The translations under genes and the position numbers were made by a program. Positions 4,172 to 5,403 of a DNA stretch of 5,403 nt are shown piece after piece. The notes beneath the pieces were generated by a model. That model was not told the origin of the DNA and did no database searches. It worked only from the letters and a program-made list of their open reading frames with translations. The stretch spans positions 1 through 5,403 of the forward strand of contig CAINGG010000419.1 of assembly GCA_903848435.1 (NCBI GenBank), read 5' to 3'. The stretch's first letter is position 1. Each line of letters starts with the position of its first letter. The stretch comes from an uncultured Actinomycetes bacterium. GTDB taxonomy: Bacteria > Actinomycetota > Actinomycetes > S36-B12.

Positions 4172-5403
4172 TCACTCGACGCTGAACTTCGGCAGGTGAT
4201 CGCCCAGCCACTTGGGCAGCCACCAGTTGGCCCGGCCGAGCATCGACATCACGCTGGGCACGAGGATCAGTCGCACGATGAAGGCATCGATGATGACGGC
4301 GGAGGCGAGGGCGACACCGAACAGCTTGATGGTGTCATTGGGCACCGGCACGAAGGCCAGGAACACCGAGCTCATGATGAGAGCCGCCGCCACGACAACG
4401 CGGCCGGACCCCGCAAGTCCGTGCCGCACCGCTTCGCGATTGTCGCCGCTAGCGTGCCAACCCTCCTGCATGCGCGATACAAGGAATACCTCGTAGTCCA
4501 TGGACAGCCCGAAGAGGATCGCGAAGACCATGATCGGCAGGAACGGCAGGATCGGCCCGGTGGTCGTGACGCCCAGGAGGCTGGCTCCCACCCCCCACTG
4601 GAAGACGGCGACCGTGACGCCGAGCGCGGCGGCGAAGCTGAGAAGGCTGGTGACGGCAGCAGTGAGCGGAATGACGAAGGACCGGAAGAGCAGGAAGAGC
4701 GCGAGGAAACCCAGGCCGATCACCACGAGCAAGAAGAGCGGGAGCACGCTGATGAGCACATTGGTGAAGTCCTGCGTGACCGCCTGGACTCCCCCGACGT
4801 AGATGGTTGCGCCACTGGGCGCGATTGCCTGGGCGGTCTGGCCGCGCAGTCGCTGGAGCAACTGGGCGGTCGCCGGATCATCCGGTGCCGTCGTGGGCTG
4901 CACGAGCACGCTCGTGACGATGCCGCTCTGACTGAAGGGACTGTCCTTGCCGCCGATGGTCGCGCTTTCGTAGAGGGGCAGCATGTCCTTGTTGGGCAGG
5001 GTTGATGCGACGCCCTCGGTGGCCGAGAGCTGCTCGACCGCGGTGCGCAGTGCGGTGTCGTCGAGCGGCAGCGGAAGCACGACCGCGACGAAAAAGGGCC
5101 CGTTCACTCCCGGCCCGAATCCTTTGCTCATGAGGTCGTAGCCGACTCGGGCCGTACTGCCGGGTGCTGCACTGCCGTTGTCGGGGAAGCCCTGGCGGAT
5201 CGACAGGGCGGGCACGGCGAGCAGCAGGACGAGTGCGAGCGAGAGAAGCGCGCTGAGCCACGGGGCCTTTTGCAGGAACCCTCCGTAGGACGCCCAGCGG
5301 CTCCGGTCGAGGGGCACGGACTTCGGGTGCCGCGCCCAGGGCATCCGCACACCGAGCGTGTGCTTGCCGAGCAGGCTGACGACTGCGGGCAGGAGGATGA
5401 GCG
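4172..5403 (-). CDS. MMPL/RND-family membrane transporter, C-terminal half (5' end beyond window)
   Basis: The frame is open from the window edge. The first complete codon is at 5401-5399 and the fragment has 409 residues. It begins LILLPAVVSLLG, the end of the first MMPL transmembrane block, so the N-terminal half is outside the window; the GTG at 5350 is internal. In fragment numbering, a membrane helix at about 47-67 is followed by a roughly 145-residue extracytoplasmic domain (about 70-215). Five helices then follow, at about 216-239, 241-268, 283-303, 332-353 and 357-387. FGLSMDYEVFLVSRMQE contains the MMPL Asp-Tyr pair (302-303), as in MmpL3-type proton relays, and DAFIVRLILVPSVMSMLG and NWWLPKWL are typical of the C-terminal end. 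The role is export of a lipid, hydrophobic compound or drug driven by proton flow (family knowledge); the substrate is unknown. The stop is TGA at 4174-4172, 8 bp from the convergent lipoprotein stop, leaving no room for a separate terminator. Confidence 0.95.
   Translation of the reverse strand, partial: LILLPAVVSLLGKHTLGVRMPWARHPKSVPLDRSRWASYGGFLQKAPWLSALLSLALVLLLAVPALSIRQGFPDNGSAAPGSTARVGYDLMSKGFGPGVNGPFFVAVVLPLPLDDTALRTAVEQLSATEGVASTLPNKDMLPLYESATIGGKDSPFSQSGIVTSVLVQPTTAPDDPATAQLLQRLRGQTAQAIAPSGATIYVGGVQAVTQDFTNVLISVLPLFLLVVIGLGFLALFLLFRSFVIPLTAAVTSLLSFAAALGVTVAVFQWGVGASLLGVTTTGPILPFLPIMVFAILFGLSMDYEVFLVSRMQEGWHASGDNREAVRHGLAGSGRVVVAAALIMSSVFLAFVPVPNDTIKLFGVALASAVIIDAFIVRLILVPSVMSMLGRANWWLPKWLGDHLPKFSVE

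Noticed and set aside
4161..4174. Bidirectional terminator between the lipoprotein and MMPL stops
   Set aside because: Only 8 bp separate the two stops. The short TGATCA palindrome at 4161-4166 has no stable stem or T-tract.
4052..5005. 317-codon open frame on + opposite the MMPL gene, rich in Glu, Asp and His
   Set aside because: It is antisense to a clearly recognisable MMPL protein. Its composition is the usual by-product of high GC at third positions, and no motif is seen.

Overview
The window is GC-rich and densely packed with genes. Codon third positions are mostly G or C, and GTG starts are plausible. The three genes that head transcription units have a hexamer fitting a weak or good -10 box six bases before the ATG, the pattern of leaderless transcripts. 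Together with the gene content (TIGR01777-type epimerase, MMPL transporter, lipoprotein with a Gly/Ser tether), this suggests an actinobacterial (Actinomycetota) chromosome. I cannot name the genus. I see no sign of phage, plasmid or insertion-sequence genes, and no RNA genes or CRISPR array.

Layout, left to right. (1) A TIGR01777-family NAD(P)-dependent epimerase-like protein on +, cut at its 5' end by the window edge, ends at 821. (2) A membrane-anchored protein with a degenerate Ser/Thr-kinase-like domain lies on - (1647 to 763). It converges on gene 1 and overlaps it by 59 bp. (3) A 192-bp divergent intergenic region (1648-1839) is unusually structured. It holds a perfect 34-bp direct repeat, each copy with a DnaA-box-like CTATCCACA; a 12-bp perfect inverted repeat; and a 23-bp-arm imperfect palindrome. 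(4) A two-gene operon on + follows: an FAD-dependent amine-oxidase-type oxidoreductase (1840-3105) and, overlapping by ATGA, a peptidase S51 (dipeptidase E/cyanophycinase-like) protein (3102-3836). (5) A small lipoprotein of unknown function lies on + (3876-4163). (6) The C-terminal half of an MMPL/RND-family transporter lies on -. It converges on the lipoprotein with an 8-bp gap and runs off the right edge.

The genes do not form one evident pathway. The clearest functional unit is the translationally coupled oxidoreductase-S51 pair. The divergent intergenic region probably controls both that operon and the pseudokinase-like gene. The most noteworthy items are the repeat architecture of this region, the pseudokinase-like membrane protein, and the contrast between apparently leaderless operon heads and the Shine-Dalgarno-led internal gene. 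None of these amounts to a demonstrated new system.
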